DNA of 7,020 bases. Source: ATZT02 sp046046315 (GTDB lineage: Bacteria; Actinomycetota; Actinomycetes; S36-B12; UBA5976). The notes beneath the pieces were generated by a model. The model did not search any database and was not told the origin of the DNA. It saw only the letters and a list, made by a program, of their open reading frames with translations. How positions within the stretch are numbered: position 1 is the first letter of the stretch; every line of letters begins with the position of its first letter. This document shows positions 1 through 5,416 of the stretch, one piece after another. Position numbers and translations under genes: made by a program. Location of the stretch: NCBI GenBank assembly GCA_046046315.1, contig JBJOKB010000048.1:1-7020 (forward strand), in the 5' to 3' direction.

Positions 1-686
1 TTAGATAATTTAGTAATTGCATTTTGATTATTAACCATGGATCCATGGCCCGCAGTCCCTTTAGTGGAAAATTTCATCCAAGCAATGCCCTTTTGAGCGG
101 TTTCTATCAAGTACAAACGAACACCATTACTTAGAGTGTGAGAAAACCCGCCAACTTCGCCTACAGCTTCCGAGCAATTTTCAAAATATTCGGGGAAATT
201 CTTTGTAACGAAGTGACTACCAAGCAGACCTCCTGCTTCCTCGTCTGCAAAAAAGATTAATGAAATAGATCTTTTTGGTTTCCAGCCTGATTTCAGTAAT
301 TCATACAAACTTGCCAAAATCATCGCATTACCGTTTTTCATATCAACGGCTCCACGACCCCAAATCATTTCATTTTCAATAACTGCATCAAATGCAGGTT
401 TGGACCATTTATTTTTCTCAACAGGAACAACATCTAGGTGTCCGTGCAAAATTATTCCTGGAAGAGATCCATCAGTTCCAGGAATTCTTGCAATTATTGA
501 TGCCCTTTTTGTATCGGGTCCAACGATTTGATGGACAATATTTAGACTATGGAGTATTTGTGAAACATATTCGGCAGCAATGTTTTCGCCATTACTTTCG
601 TTATTACCATAATTTGTTGTGTCAATTCGAATTAGTTCTTGACAATAATTAACAACTCTTTCTTCAAGTTGTGTCCAAGTATTCAT
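1..686 (-). CDS. M20-family zinc metallopeptidase/deacylase, N-terminal part (C-terminus beyond left edge)
   Basis: This gene encodes the first 228 residues of an M20 (ArgE/DapE/carboxypeptidase G2-like) cytoplasmic metallohydrolase, which hydrolyses an amide or peptide bond using two zinc ions. Reading from the ATG at 686, the visible signatures are HGHLDVVP at residues 81-88 (H83 metal ligand, D85), RGAVDMK at 111-117 (D115 bridging ligand), FADEEAGG at 146-153 (E149 likely general base, E150 ligand), GEVGG at 176-180 (E177 likely ligand) and GHGSM at 213-217, the conserved His motif of the dimerisation domain. Family members are about 430-450 residues, so about half is missing past base 1. 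The ATG is preceded by a weak GGA; upstream codons in this frame offer no better start. It is divergent from the tRNA. Substrate cannot be read from this fragment: it may be a DapE-like succinyl-diaminopimelate desuccinylase relative or a general dipeptidase, so I give no symbol. The catalytic half is intact. Confidence 0.93.
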   Translation of the reverse strand, partial: MNTWTQLEERVVNYCQELIRIDTTNYGNNESNGENIAAEYVSQILHSLNIVHQIVGPDTKRASIIARIPGTDGSLPGIILHGHLDVVPVEKNKWSKPAFDAVIENEMIWGRGAVDMKNGNAMILASLYELLKSGWKPKRSISLIFFADEEAGGLLGSHFVTKNFPEYFENCSEAVGEVGGFSHTLSNGVRLYLIETAQKGIAWMKFSTKGTAGHGSMVNNQNAITKLS

Positions 687-760
687 GATGATTCCATCTT
701 GCCGACCATATGCTCTTGCACTTGAATTAGGTGTCAATTGTTATCGTGTTAATCAAATAA

Positions 761-844
761 GTCCGGATGGCGGAATAGGTAGACGCGCTAGCTTGAGGTG
801 CTAGTCCCTTAACGGGGATGGGGGTTCAAGTCCCCCTTCGGACA
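761..844 (+). tRNA. tRNA-Leu (anticodon GAG)
   Basis: The 84 bases fold as a type II (long variable arm) leucine tRNA. The acceptor stem pairs GTCCGGA (761-767) with TTCGGAC (837-843), including one G-T pair, and 844 is discriminator A73, as expected for leucine. The D arm contains the AATAGGTAGAC core. The anticodon stem CTAGC (788-792) pairs perfectly with GCTAG (800-804) around loop TTGAGGT, placing GAG at 795-797, which reads CUC and CUU. The variable arm (805-819) forms a TCCC/GGGA stem. The T arm is GGGGG-TTCAAGT-CCCCC (820-836). CCA is not encoded (CTT follows), so it must be added by tRNA nucleotidyltransferase. The 3' end lies one base from the stop codon of the oppositely oriented VKOR gene. 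I see no clear promoter or terminator for it. Confidence 0.97.
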
Positions 845-845
845 C

Positions 846-1403
846 TTACAGTACGAATTGAAGAAAAATTGCAGAACCTACAACCAAAAACCAGGCAAGT
901 GTTAAAAATCCAGTAAAGGGTGTAAGTAATTTTAGATTTCTTATCCTTGAAGTTTGTAATAAGTCACGTGTTGTTAGGAAGAAAATAGAAACTGTCATTG
1001 CCCAAACAACGATGCAATAGGGACAAAGAATTTCGATGACATAAATACTCTGAAATGCTAACCAAGATACAAACAAAGTAGCCAAGCCGCTAACGGTTGC
1101 AATTATTTGTAACATCCACTTAGAAACATTTATTTCTTGCAAGATCAATACTCCGACGAGAACAAGTATTGGAAAACTGCTCACGCCAATTACGCTGTTG
1201 GGGAATCCAAACACAGAAGCTTGAGCTGTTTTAACAACATTTCCGCAAGCAAGAATTGAATTAACGTTGCAACTTGAAATATAGTTTGGATTCTCTAATA
1301 TTTTAATTTTATCGACAGTGAGTATGAAAGAAGAAAACCATCCAAAAATACCACCAACACTAAGCAACCAACCTAAATTTTTACTTGCAATTTTGCTATG
1401 CAT
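846..1403 (-). CDS. Vitamin K epoxide reductase (VKOR) family membrane thiol oxidoreductase
   Basis: This 185-residue inner-membrane protein belongs to the bacterial VKOR family, which uses quinone to reoxidise a DsbA-like thioredoxin-fold protein and so drives disulfide formation outside the membrane, replacing DsbB in actinobacteria. All the redox cysteines are present: C45 and C53 in the outer loop (C-x7-C, in the context SSCNVNSILACG) and the CPYC active-site pair C127/C130 near the quinone site. A conserved Ser (S63) precedes the FGFPN motif at 65-69. Five hydrophobic segments, at about 11-30, 72-89, 97-118, 129-145 and 164-184, match the bacterial VKOR topology. There is no fused thioredoxin domain and no DsbA partner in this window. 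The start ATG overlaps the stop of the upstream Nudix-like gene by one base (TAATG), so translation is probably coupled. The TAA stop lies next to the tRNA-Leu 3' end. No terminator hairpin is seen. Confidence 0.93.
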   Translation of the reverse strand: MHSKIASKNLGWLLSVGGIFGWFSSFILTVDKIKILENPNYISSCNVNSILACGNVVKTAQASVFGFPNSVIGVSSFPILVLVGVLILQEINVSKWMLQIIATVSGLATLFVSWLAFQSIYVIEILCPYCIVVWAMTVSIFFLTTRDLLQTSRIRNLKLLTPFTGFLTLAWFLVVGSAIFLQFVL

Positions 1404-1945
1404 TATTCAATTACTCCCATGTGTGCTAAAGCTAATTTGAGTAACTTAGCTTGCCCGCCTGTCATTTCATCTGAAACTTTTTTACTCTGTGCTTCTTGTG
1501 GACTTAACCAAGCTAAGTCGAGTGCATTTTGACTTGGCCTGCAATCTCCTTTAACAACAACAACAAAGGCAAGACTTACAGCATGTTGTCTTGGATCATG
1601 AAAACCAGAGACACTCGGATCAGGAAAATATTCAACGATAGTAAATGGAGTAGGACTTGGGGAAAGTTGCGGTAAGGCTGTTGCCCCCAAATCTTTTTCT
1701 AAGTGCCTTAAAAGTGCACCTCTTATTCTTTCGCCATATAAAACTCGGCCAGAAACCATCGCTCGACTAATGCTGCCATCTGGCATTCCACGTAACAACA
1801 ATCCAATTTGAGTCACATTTCCTAAATCATCAACTCTGACCGGAATTGCATCAATATACAAAATTGGAAGTCGATCTCTTACAAATTCAATTTGTTCATC
1901 ATTTAACCAAGATCCACGATTTTCAGTTTCGTTAATCATGCTCAT
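1403..1945 (-). CDS. DUF4916 / Nudix-like family protein with degenerate Nudix box
   Basis: The 180 residues match the actinobacterial DUF4916 group, annotated as NUDIX hydrolase family protein; the recognition is from memory of conserved blocks such as LYIDAIPVRVDDLG (29-42), LVSGRVLYGE-like 63-72, RHLEKDLGA (80-88), HDPRQHAVSLAF (116-127) and EMTGGQAKLL (160-169). The Nudix box GX5EX7REUXEEXGU can be laid on G66 to A88: G66, E72, R80 and G87 fit, but the catalytic glutamates of REUXEE are replaced (H81, K84, D85). Nucleoside-diphosphate hydrolysis is therefore doubtful, and a binding or regulatory role is as likely. The protein is soluble with no signal peptide. The ATG at 1945 is chosen over the ATG at 1939 because AAAGGAG (1957-1951) sits five bases upstream of it. 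It is the first gene of a two-gene operon with VKOR, joined by a one-base overlap. The true substrate is unknown. Confidence 0.85.
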   Translation of the reverse strand: MSMINETENRGSWLNDEQIEFVRDRLPILYIDAIPVRVDDLGNVTQIGLLLRGMPDGSISRAMVSGRVLYGERIRGALLRHLEKDLGATALPQLSPSPTPFTIVEYFPDPSVSGFHDPRQHAVSLAFVVVVKGDCRPSQNALDLAWLSPQEAQSKKVSDEMTGGQAKLLKLALAHMGVIE

Positions 1946-1950
1946 GAAGA

Positions 1951-1957
1951 CTCCTTT
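1951..1957 (-). promoter_or_regulatory. Ribosome binding site of the DUF4916 gene
   Basis: AAAGGAG on the minus strand lies five bases before the ATG at 1945 and eleven before the in-frame ATG at 1939, so it decides for the upstream start. It is the clearest Shine-Dalgarno sequence in the window. Confidence 0.7.
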
Positions 1958-1963
1958 GAACCT

Positions 1964-1992
1964 ATTGTATGCAAGAAGAAGGTGTTAGTCAG
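1964..1992 (-). promoter_or_regulatory. Putative sigma70-type promoter for the DUF4916-VKOR operon
   Basis: On the minus strand, CTGACT (1992-1987, four of six matches to TTGACA) is separated by 17 bases from TACAAT (1969-1964, five of six matches to TATAAT). Transcription would begin near 1957, so the 5' leader would be very short and begin at the ribosome binding site AAAGGAG (1957-1951). Spacing is ideal and it is the best match in this 62-base divergent gap, but it is a prediction from consensus only. Confidence 0.4.
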
Positions 1993-2007
1993 TTTTAGAC
2001 TTCCGAT

Positions 2008-2796
2008 TTGAATAAACCACTCAAGAAATCGAGTAATCAAGAATCCATTAAATTGGTCACTATGCCTGGACAAATGTTTCAAAATGTGCCCACCAGCATG
2101 TCTTTAGCTATATGGGGTACAGCATTTATGCAAGGTAGAGAGACATTGGAAAGAACTGTTGATTGTATCTCGGAAGCACCTAGAACCGTCTCGACTCTTT
2201 TGAACGAAGAATCTCTTGCCATGTTTATTTCAAACTTAAGAAGAAATGAAACCAATGCACTTCGATGCCATTTTCCGATTACTGGAAATATGGACGGAAT
2301 CATTGGCACTGATGAATTTGTAGATGTGGCACTTGAACTTGGTCATGTAATAACCACCAGAGGTGGAGAACCCTTAGGTATTCACGAAGAGGCTAATTTT
2401 TGGGTGGCAACAAAAAGACTCAAGGAACCAGTAGGACTAACTACCAGTTGGCAAGATATGGATAAACAATTATCAAATCTTTTACATGAAACAAGCGATG
2501 AATTAGAAGCCTTTGATCTGGTTCAAGGAAATCAAGAAGCACATGATTTTCTTATTGATTTAGAACATGATATTTCTATTCAGATATATCCTGATGATCA
2601 ACCAAATAGAGTTACATTCCTATTAGGTAGACTTTTAAGAGTTCTTGCAATTACTGAATTTGCGATAGAAAATAATATAAGTTCATTTAGTGCCACTAAA
2701 CAATCAATGTGGTCAACACCAATAATTGATTTAAATAGAACTTGCCGTCAAGGACTTTCGGCCGTTGTAAATTACGCTTTAGAAAAAACGAGTTAA
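2008..2796 (+). CDS. Protein of unrecognised family, 262 residues
   Basis: I do not recognise this family. The product looks soluble: no signal peptide and no membrane segment. Residues 25-140 appear to be a mixed-structure N-terminal region, with SLAIWGTAFMQGRETLE (32-48), LRCHFPITG (85-93) and LGHVITTRGGEPLG (111-124) as distinctive stretches. A helical, acidic C-terminal half follows (about 150-260), including QIYPDDQPNRV (192-202) and WSTPIIDLNRTCRQGL (235-250). It has only three cysteines (C53, C87, C246) with no metal-type spacing. The start is uncertain. An in-frame TAG at 1996-1998 limits it to the TTG at 2008, the TTG at 2053 or the ATG at 2062 (codon 19), and none has a good ribosome binding site; a leaderless transcript is possible. 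It diverges from the DUF4916 operon and converges on fabI, overlapping it by four bases. Codon use and base composition match the neighbours, so it appears native rather than acquired. Confidence 0.8.
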   Translation: MNKPLKKSSNQESIKLVTMPGQMFQNVPTSMSLAIWGTAFMQGRETLERTVDCISEAPRTVSTLLNEESLAMFISNLRRNETNALRCHFPITGNMDGIIGTDEFVDVALELGHVITTRGGEPLGIHEEANFWVATKRLKEPVGLTTSWQDMDKQLSNLLHETSDELEAFDLVQGNQEAHDFLIDLEHDISIQIYPDDQPNRVTFLLGRLLRVLAITEFAIENNISSFSATKQSMWSTPIIDLNRTCRQGLSAVVNYALEKTS

Positions 2797-3560
2797 GCAC
2801 CCATTGAGTGATATCCACCATCAACGTGGATGATTTCACCCGAAGTTGCAGGGAACCAATCGGACAATAGAGCAACAACAGCTTTGGCAGATGGAACTGG
2901 ATCAGATATTTTCCAACCAAGTGGTGATCTTGCAGCCCAGGCTTCTTCGAATTTTTCAAAACCAGGAATATGTTTTGCGGCAACTGTATTAATCGGTCCA
3001 GCAGCAACTAAGTTAACGCGAATATTTTTTGGTCCCAGATGTCTTGCTAAATATCTTGATGTTGATTCAAGTGCAGCTTTTGCAACACCCATCCAGTCAT
3101 ATTGAGGCCAAGAAACAGTGGCATCGAAGTCGAGTCCGACGATGCTTCCTCCGTTTGGCATTAGATCCAAGCATGCCATCGAGAGAGATTTAAAAGAATA
3201 AGCAGAAACATGAACTGCAGTTGCAACATCAGGCCATTCAGTATTTAGAAAATTTCCGCCTAATGCAGATTGTGGTGCAAAACCTATTGCGTGCACAACT
3301 CCATCAATAGTTGGAGTGTGTTTTTTTATCTCATTAGCAAGATTGGCAAGGTTTTCATCACTCGTAACATCAAGTTCTAAAATAGTGGCTGGTTTAGGTA
3401 GTCGTCCATTTGCTCTTTCGGTTGCCCCCATAGCTCTTCCGAATGAACTTAATAAAACAGTTCCTCCCTCTTCCTGAATTATTTTTGCAACTGAAAAGGC
3501 AATGGAATGATCGGTCAGTACACCTGTTACCAAAATAGTTTTACCTTGCATCAAACCCAT
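2793..3560 (-). CDS. fabI: Enoyl-[acyl-carrier-protein] reductase (NADH), InhA/FabI family
   Basis: This enzyme carries out the last reduction in each round of type II fatty acid elongation, converting trans-2-enoyl-ACP to acyl-ACP with NAD(P)H in the cytoplasm. The 255 residues carry the divergent-SDR features of FabI: the N-terminal nucleotide-binding segment ILVTGVLTDHSIA (9-21), LDVT at 63-66, HAIGFAP (90-96), GLDFD (142-146, F145 matching InhA F149), the catalytic Y154-x6-K161 pair and the AAGPI motif at 186-190. Compared with M. tuberculosis InhA (269 residues), the substrate-binding loop after AAGPI is shorter, as in the streptomycete-type enzyme, suggesting ordinary chain lengths rather than mycolate precursors. 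Alanine (A91) occupies the position of InhA S94. The start at 3560 lies two bases after the fabG stop, so the pair is one transcript in the mabA-inhA order; M4 is an alternative start. The stop overlaps that of the convergent neighbour. Confidence 0.96.
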   Translation of the reverse strand: MGLMQGKTILVTGVLTDHSIAFSVAKIIQEEGGTVLLSSFGRAMGATERANGRLPKPATILELDVTSDENLANLANEIKKHTPTIDGVVHAIGFAPQSALGGNFLNTEWPDVATAVHVSAYSFKSLSMACLDLMPNGGSIVGLDFDATVSWPQYDWMGVAKAALESTSRYLARHLGPKNIRVNLVAAGPINTVAAKHIPGFEKFEEAWAARSPLGWKISDPVPSAKAVVALLSDWFPATSGEIIHVDGGYHSMGA

Positions 3561-3562
3561 AA

Positions 3563-4273
3563 TTAGTGTCCCATTCCCAATCCACCATCAACTGGAATAA
3601 CCGCACCAGTTATATACGAAGCATCTTCTGACGCCAAAAATCTAACAACTCCAGCAATTTCACTCGCGCTAGCGGTTCTTCCTAGTGGAGTGCTTGAGGT
3701 AATCATATCTTTTCTTGCCGCATCTAGATCATTTGTCATGTCAGTATCAACATAACCAGGTGCTACAACATTTACGGTCACTCCACGACTTCCAACTTCT
3801 CGAGCTAAAGATCTAGCGGCTCCAATTAGACCTGCTTTTGTGCTGGCATAAACCATCTGACCTGGTGAACCTAGCATTCCAACCACAGACCCGATGAAAA
3901 TAATTCTTCCTTTTCGATTCTTTATCATCGATTTCACACTTCGTCTGGCAACTCTTAAGGAACCCATTAGGTTTGTATTAATAATATTTTCCATGTCCGA
4001 ATCTTCTAGCCTCATGGCAAGAGCATCTTTATTTGTCCCTGCGTTAATAACTACAACTTCTAAAGGTCCTAAATTCTTTTCAATTTCATCAATTGCTTCG
4101 TCAATGTTTTTACTATTTGTTACATCGGCTTTAACCATGTAAAAATCTTGCGAAGGTTTTTGTTCTCGGTATGAAATTGCAACTTTGAAACCATCTTTAG
4201 AAAATCTTTGAGCAACTGCTAGCCCAATGCCTCTATTGCCACCGGTTACAAAAACGACACCATTTCCAGACAT
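3563..4273 (-). CDS. fabG: 3-oxoacyl-[acyl-carrier-protein] reductase, MabA/FabG type
   Basis: FabG reduces 3-ketoacyl-ACP to 3-hydroxyacyl-ACP with NADPH, the first reduction of the elongation cycle completed by the FabI encoded just downstream. The 236-residue protein is a classical short-chain dehydrogenase: cofactor motif TGGNRGIG (10-17), adenine-binding acidic residue in ADVT (49-52), NAG (77-79), and the catalytic tetrad N101, S129, Y142 and K146 (YASTK). PGYVDTDM (172-179) and the C-terminal PVDGGLGMGH (227-236) closely resemble mycobacterial MabA, supporting actinobacterial origin. A normal family length argues for a complete gene. The ATG at 4273 is preceded by a purine-rich GAGGTAGG, somewhat far upstream. 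It is the promoter-proximal gene of the fabG-fabI pair and faces the divergent DUF3099 gene across 122 bases. No residue needed for catalysis is missing. Confidence 0.96.
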   Translation of the reverse strand: MSGNGVVFVTGGNRGIGLAVAQRFSKDGFKVAISYREQKPSQDFYMVKADVTNSKNIDEAIDEIEKNLGPLEVVVINAGTNKDALAMRLEDSDMENIINTNLMGSLRVARRSVKSMIKNRKGRIIFIGSVVGMLGSPGQMVYASTKAGLIGAARSLAREVGSRGVTVNVVAPGYVDTDMTNDLDAARKDMITSSTPLGRTASASEIAGVVRFLASEDASYITGAVIPVDGGLGMGH

Positions 4274-4395
4274 ACCTTGTAACCTACCTCGTAGATGCCA
4301 AATTATTCATTTCTAGCCCGCTGCAGGCGCATTCTAAATCGCCAAAATGTAGGAATTGGCGTAGCGTTGCCTTATAAGGAAGGTGGGACCAGCGG
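4274..4395. other. Divergent intergenic control region between fabG and DUF3099
   Basis: These 122 bases separate two operons transcribed away from each other and must hold both promoters. I see an inverted repeat near the middle, ribosome binding sequences at each end, and no convincing paired -35/-10 elements in either direction. A TATAAG at 4373-4378 resembles a plus-strand -10 box but would start transcription inside the DUF3099 ribosome binding site and has no partner -35. Confidence 0.6.
4340..4361. repeat. Perfect inverted repeat CGCCAA-N10-TTGGCG, possible operator
   Basis: CGCCAA at 4340-4345 is matched by TTGGCG at 4356-4361 with ten bases between. The arm centres lie 16 bases apart, about one and a half helical turns. 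The repeat ends at both flanks. Its position midway between divergent genes and its GC-rich arms in AT-rich surroundings suit a regulator binding site for fabG-fabI, DUF3099-SURF1 or both. No known regulator consensus is recognised, and a 6-base dyad can arise by chance. Confidence 0.35.
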
Positions 4396-4689
4396 ATGAG
4401 CAATCAAGAACAACCACCTGTGTACTCGATAACTTCTGCTTCTACTGGATTGAGTTTTGATCAAGCAGGCAGAAAACGTCGCTACCTAATTTCAATGAGC
4501 TTAAGAACAATCTGTTTTGTAGGGGCAGTTTTGGCTGAAGGAAACCTTCGATGGGCTTTAATTTTCGGAGCCATTTTTCTTCCCTATATCGCTGTAGTAA
4601 TTGCAAATGCTGGTAGGGAAAATTTCTTTTTCAATGGCAAATCCGTTGAATCCCCGACCAGATCTATTGAATCAGGTCCAACTAAATAG
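4396..4689 (+). CDS. DUF3099 small membrane protein
   Basis: This 97-residue protein matches the actinobacterial DUF3099 family, whose function is not known. Typical features are the N-terminal block YSITSASTGLS (10-20), the basic RKRRYLISM stretch (26-34) and two hydrophobic segments at about 33-48 and 52-70, the second containing FLPYIAVVIANAGRE (61-75) that marks the family. The tail (76-97) is polar and probably cytoplasmic. The start at 4396 is supported by AAGGTGG (4380-4386), nine bases upstream. SURF1 follows 29 bases later on the same strand. Pairing of DUF3099 with SURF1 next to fabG-fabI is, as far as I recall, seen in other actinobacteria too, hinting at a link with membrane or respiratory chain assembly, but no role can be read from the sequence itself. 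Confidence 0.88.
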   Translation: MSNQEQPPVYSITSASTGLSFDQAGRKRRYLISMSLRTICFVGAVLAEGNLRWALIFGAIFLPYIAVVIANAGRENFFFNGKSVESPTRSIESGPTK

Positions 4690-4718
4690 TTTCTTTCAAG
4701 TAGTCTTTATTTAGGAAA

Positions 4719-5414
4719 ATGCTTAAAAATCTCTCAAGGCCTCGATGGATAGCTCTTACCTTATTCTTAATTGGACTAATTTATTTATTCCTTAGACTTT
4801 CCGAATGGCAAATGGATCGATACCATCTGCGAATCTTAAGTAATAATACAATCACAAAAGCATTTAATTCGGAAGCAAAACAAATCAAATCATCTATGGA
4901 ACTTAAAAATATGAAAGCTTGGGAAAAGGTTCAATTATCCGGATCCTTCTTAAATGATGACTCAATGCTTGTGAGGAAACAATATTTAGAAAGTAAATTA
5001 GGTTTCTGGGTAATCACTCCGTTTCAACTCGAAAATAACGATCTTATTTTGATCAATAGAGGATGGATCCCAATTGCTTCATCATCTTCTGCAGTTGAGG
5101 AAATTCCAAAAGCTTCCCAAGGATTAGTTAAAATTAAAGGCTATTTGCAAAAATTTAGTAACTTTGTAGAGAAACCAAGTGATCTGCCAAAAAATCAATT
5201 AAATCAGATTAATTATCGAGATTTTTCAAGTGATTTAAACAAGGATTATTATGTGCAACTCAATGAATCATTTCCACAAGATAGAGAAATTGCCATTATT
5301 CCACTTCCCGAATTATCAAATGGTCCACACTTAAGCTATGCCATCCAGTGGATTTTGTTTGCCTTACTTCTACCAATTGGTTGGTTTGTTTTATTGAGAA
5401 ATGAAGCTAAATAA
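4719..5414 (+). CDS. SURF1 family cytochrome c oxidase assembly protein
   Basis: SURF1 proteins assist assembly of haem-copper cytochrome c oxidase, probably by handling haem a for subunit I, at the cytoplasmic membrane. The 231 residues show the standard plan: a first membrane helix at about 10-28 followed by the EWQ motif (29-31), a large extracytoplasmic domain with KLGFWVITPF (93-102) and NRGWIP (113-118), and a second membrane helix at about 207-226 preceded by the hallmark GPHLSYAIQW (202-211). The length fits a complete bacterial family member. The ATG at 4719 has AGGA close upstream with only two bases between. The gene follows DUF3099 after 29 bases, likely co-transcribed, and its stop lies two bases from the stop of the convergent ABC transporter gene. 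No oxidase subunit genes are present in the window. The product implies an aerobic aa3-type oxidase elsewhere in the genome. Confidence 0.94.
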   Translation: MLKNLSRPRWIALTLFLIGLIYLFLRLSEWQMDRYHLRILSNNTITKAFNSEAKQIKSSMELKNMKAWEKVQLSGSFLNDDSMLVRKQYLESKLGFWVITPFQLENNDLILINRGWIPIASSSSAVEEIPKASQGLVKIKGYLQKFSNFVEKPSDLPKNQLNQINYRDFSSDLNKDYYVQLNESFPQDREIAIIPLPELSNGPHLSYAIQWILFALLLPIGWFVLLRNEAK

Positions 5415-5416
5415 CC

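Noticed and set aside
35..48. Perfect 14-base palindrome CCATGGATCCATGG
   Set aside because: It lies inside the M20 peptidase gene and is formed by the codons for the conserved GHGSM motif, so protein sequence explains it; the palindrome does not extend further.
392..652. Plus-strand open frame of 86 codons
   Set aside because: It lies wholly antisense to the M20 peptidase, whose catalytic motifs are intact on the other strand, and the product has no recognisable features.
705..737. TTGACA (737-732, minus strand) as a promoter for the M20 gene
   Set aside because: The -35 match is perfect, but the only fair -10 box (TATGGT, 710-705) is 21 bases away and nothing resembling TATAAT lies at 16-18 bases.
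2830..3105. Plus-strand open frame of 91 codons, and a minus-strand frame of 103 codons at 2696-3007
   Set aside because: Both overlap fabI, and the second also the unknown gene, in other frames. fabI has full family conservation across this stretch, so they are shadow frames.
3894..4142. Plus-strand open frame of 82 codons with hydrophobic content
   Set aside because: It is antisense to fabG, whose cofactor and catalytic motifs span the region; hydrophobicity is typical of antisense frames in AT-rich genes.
4373..4378. TATAAG as a -10 box for DUF3099
   Set aside because: Transcription would start within the ribosome binding site at 4380-4386, and no -35 element stands at 16-18 bases upstream.
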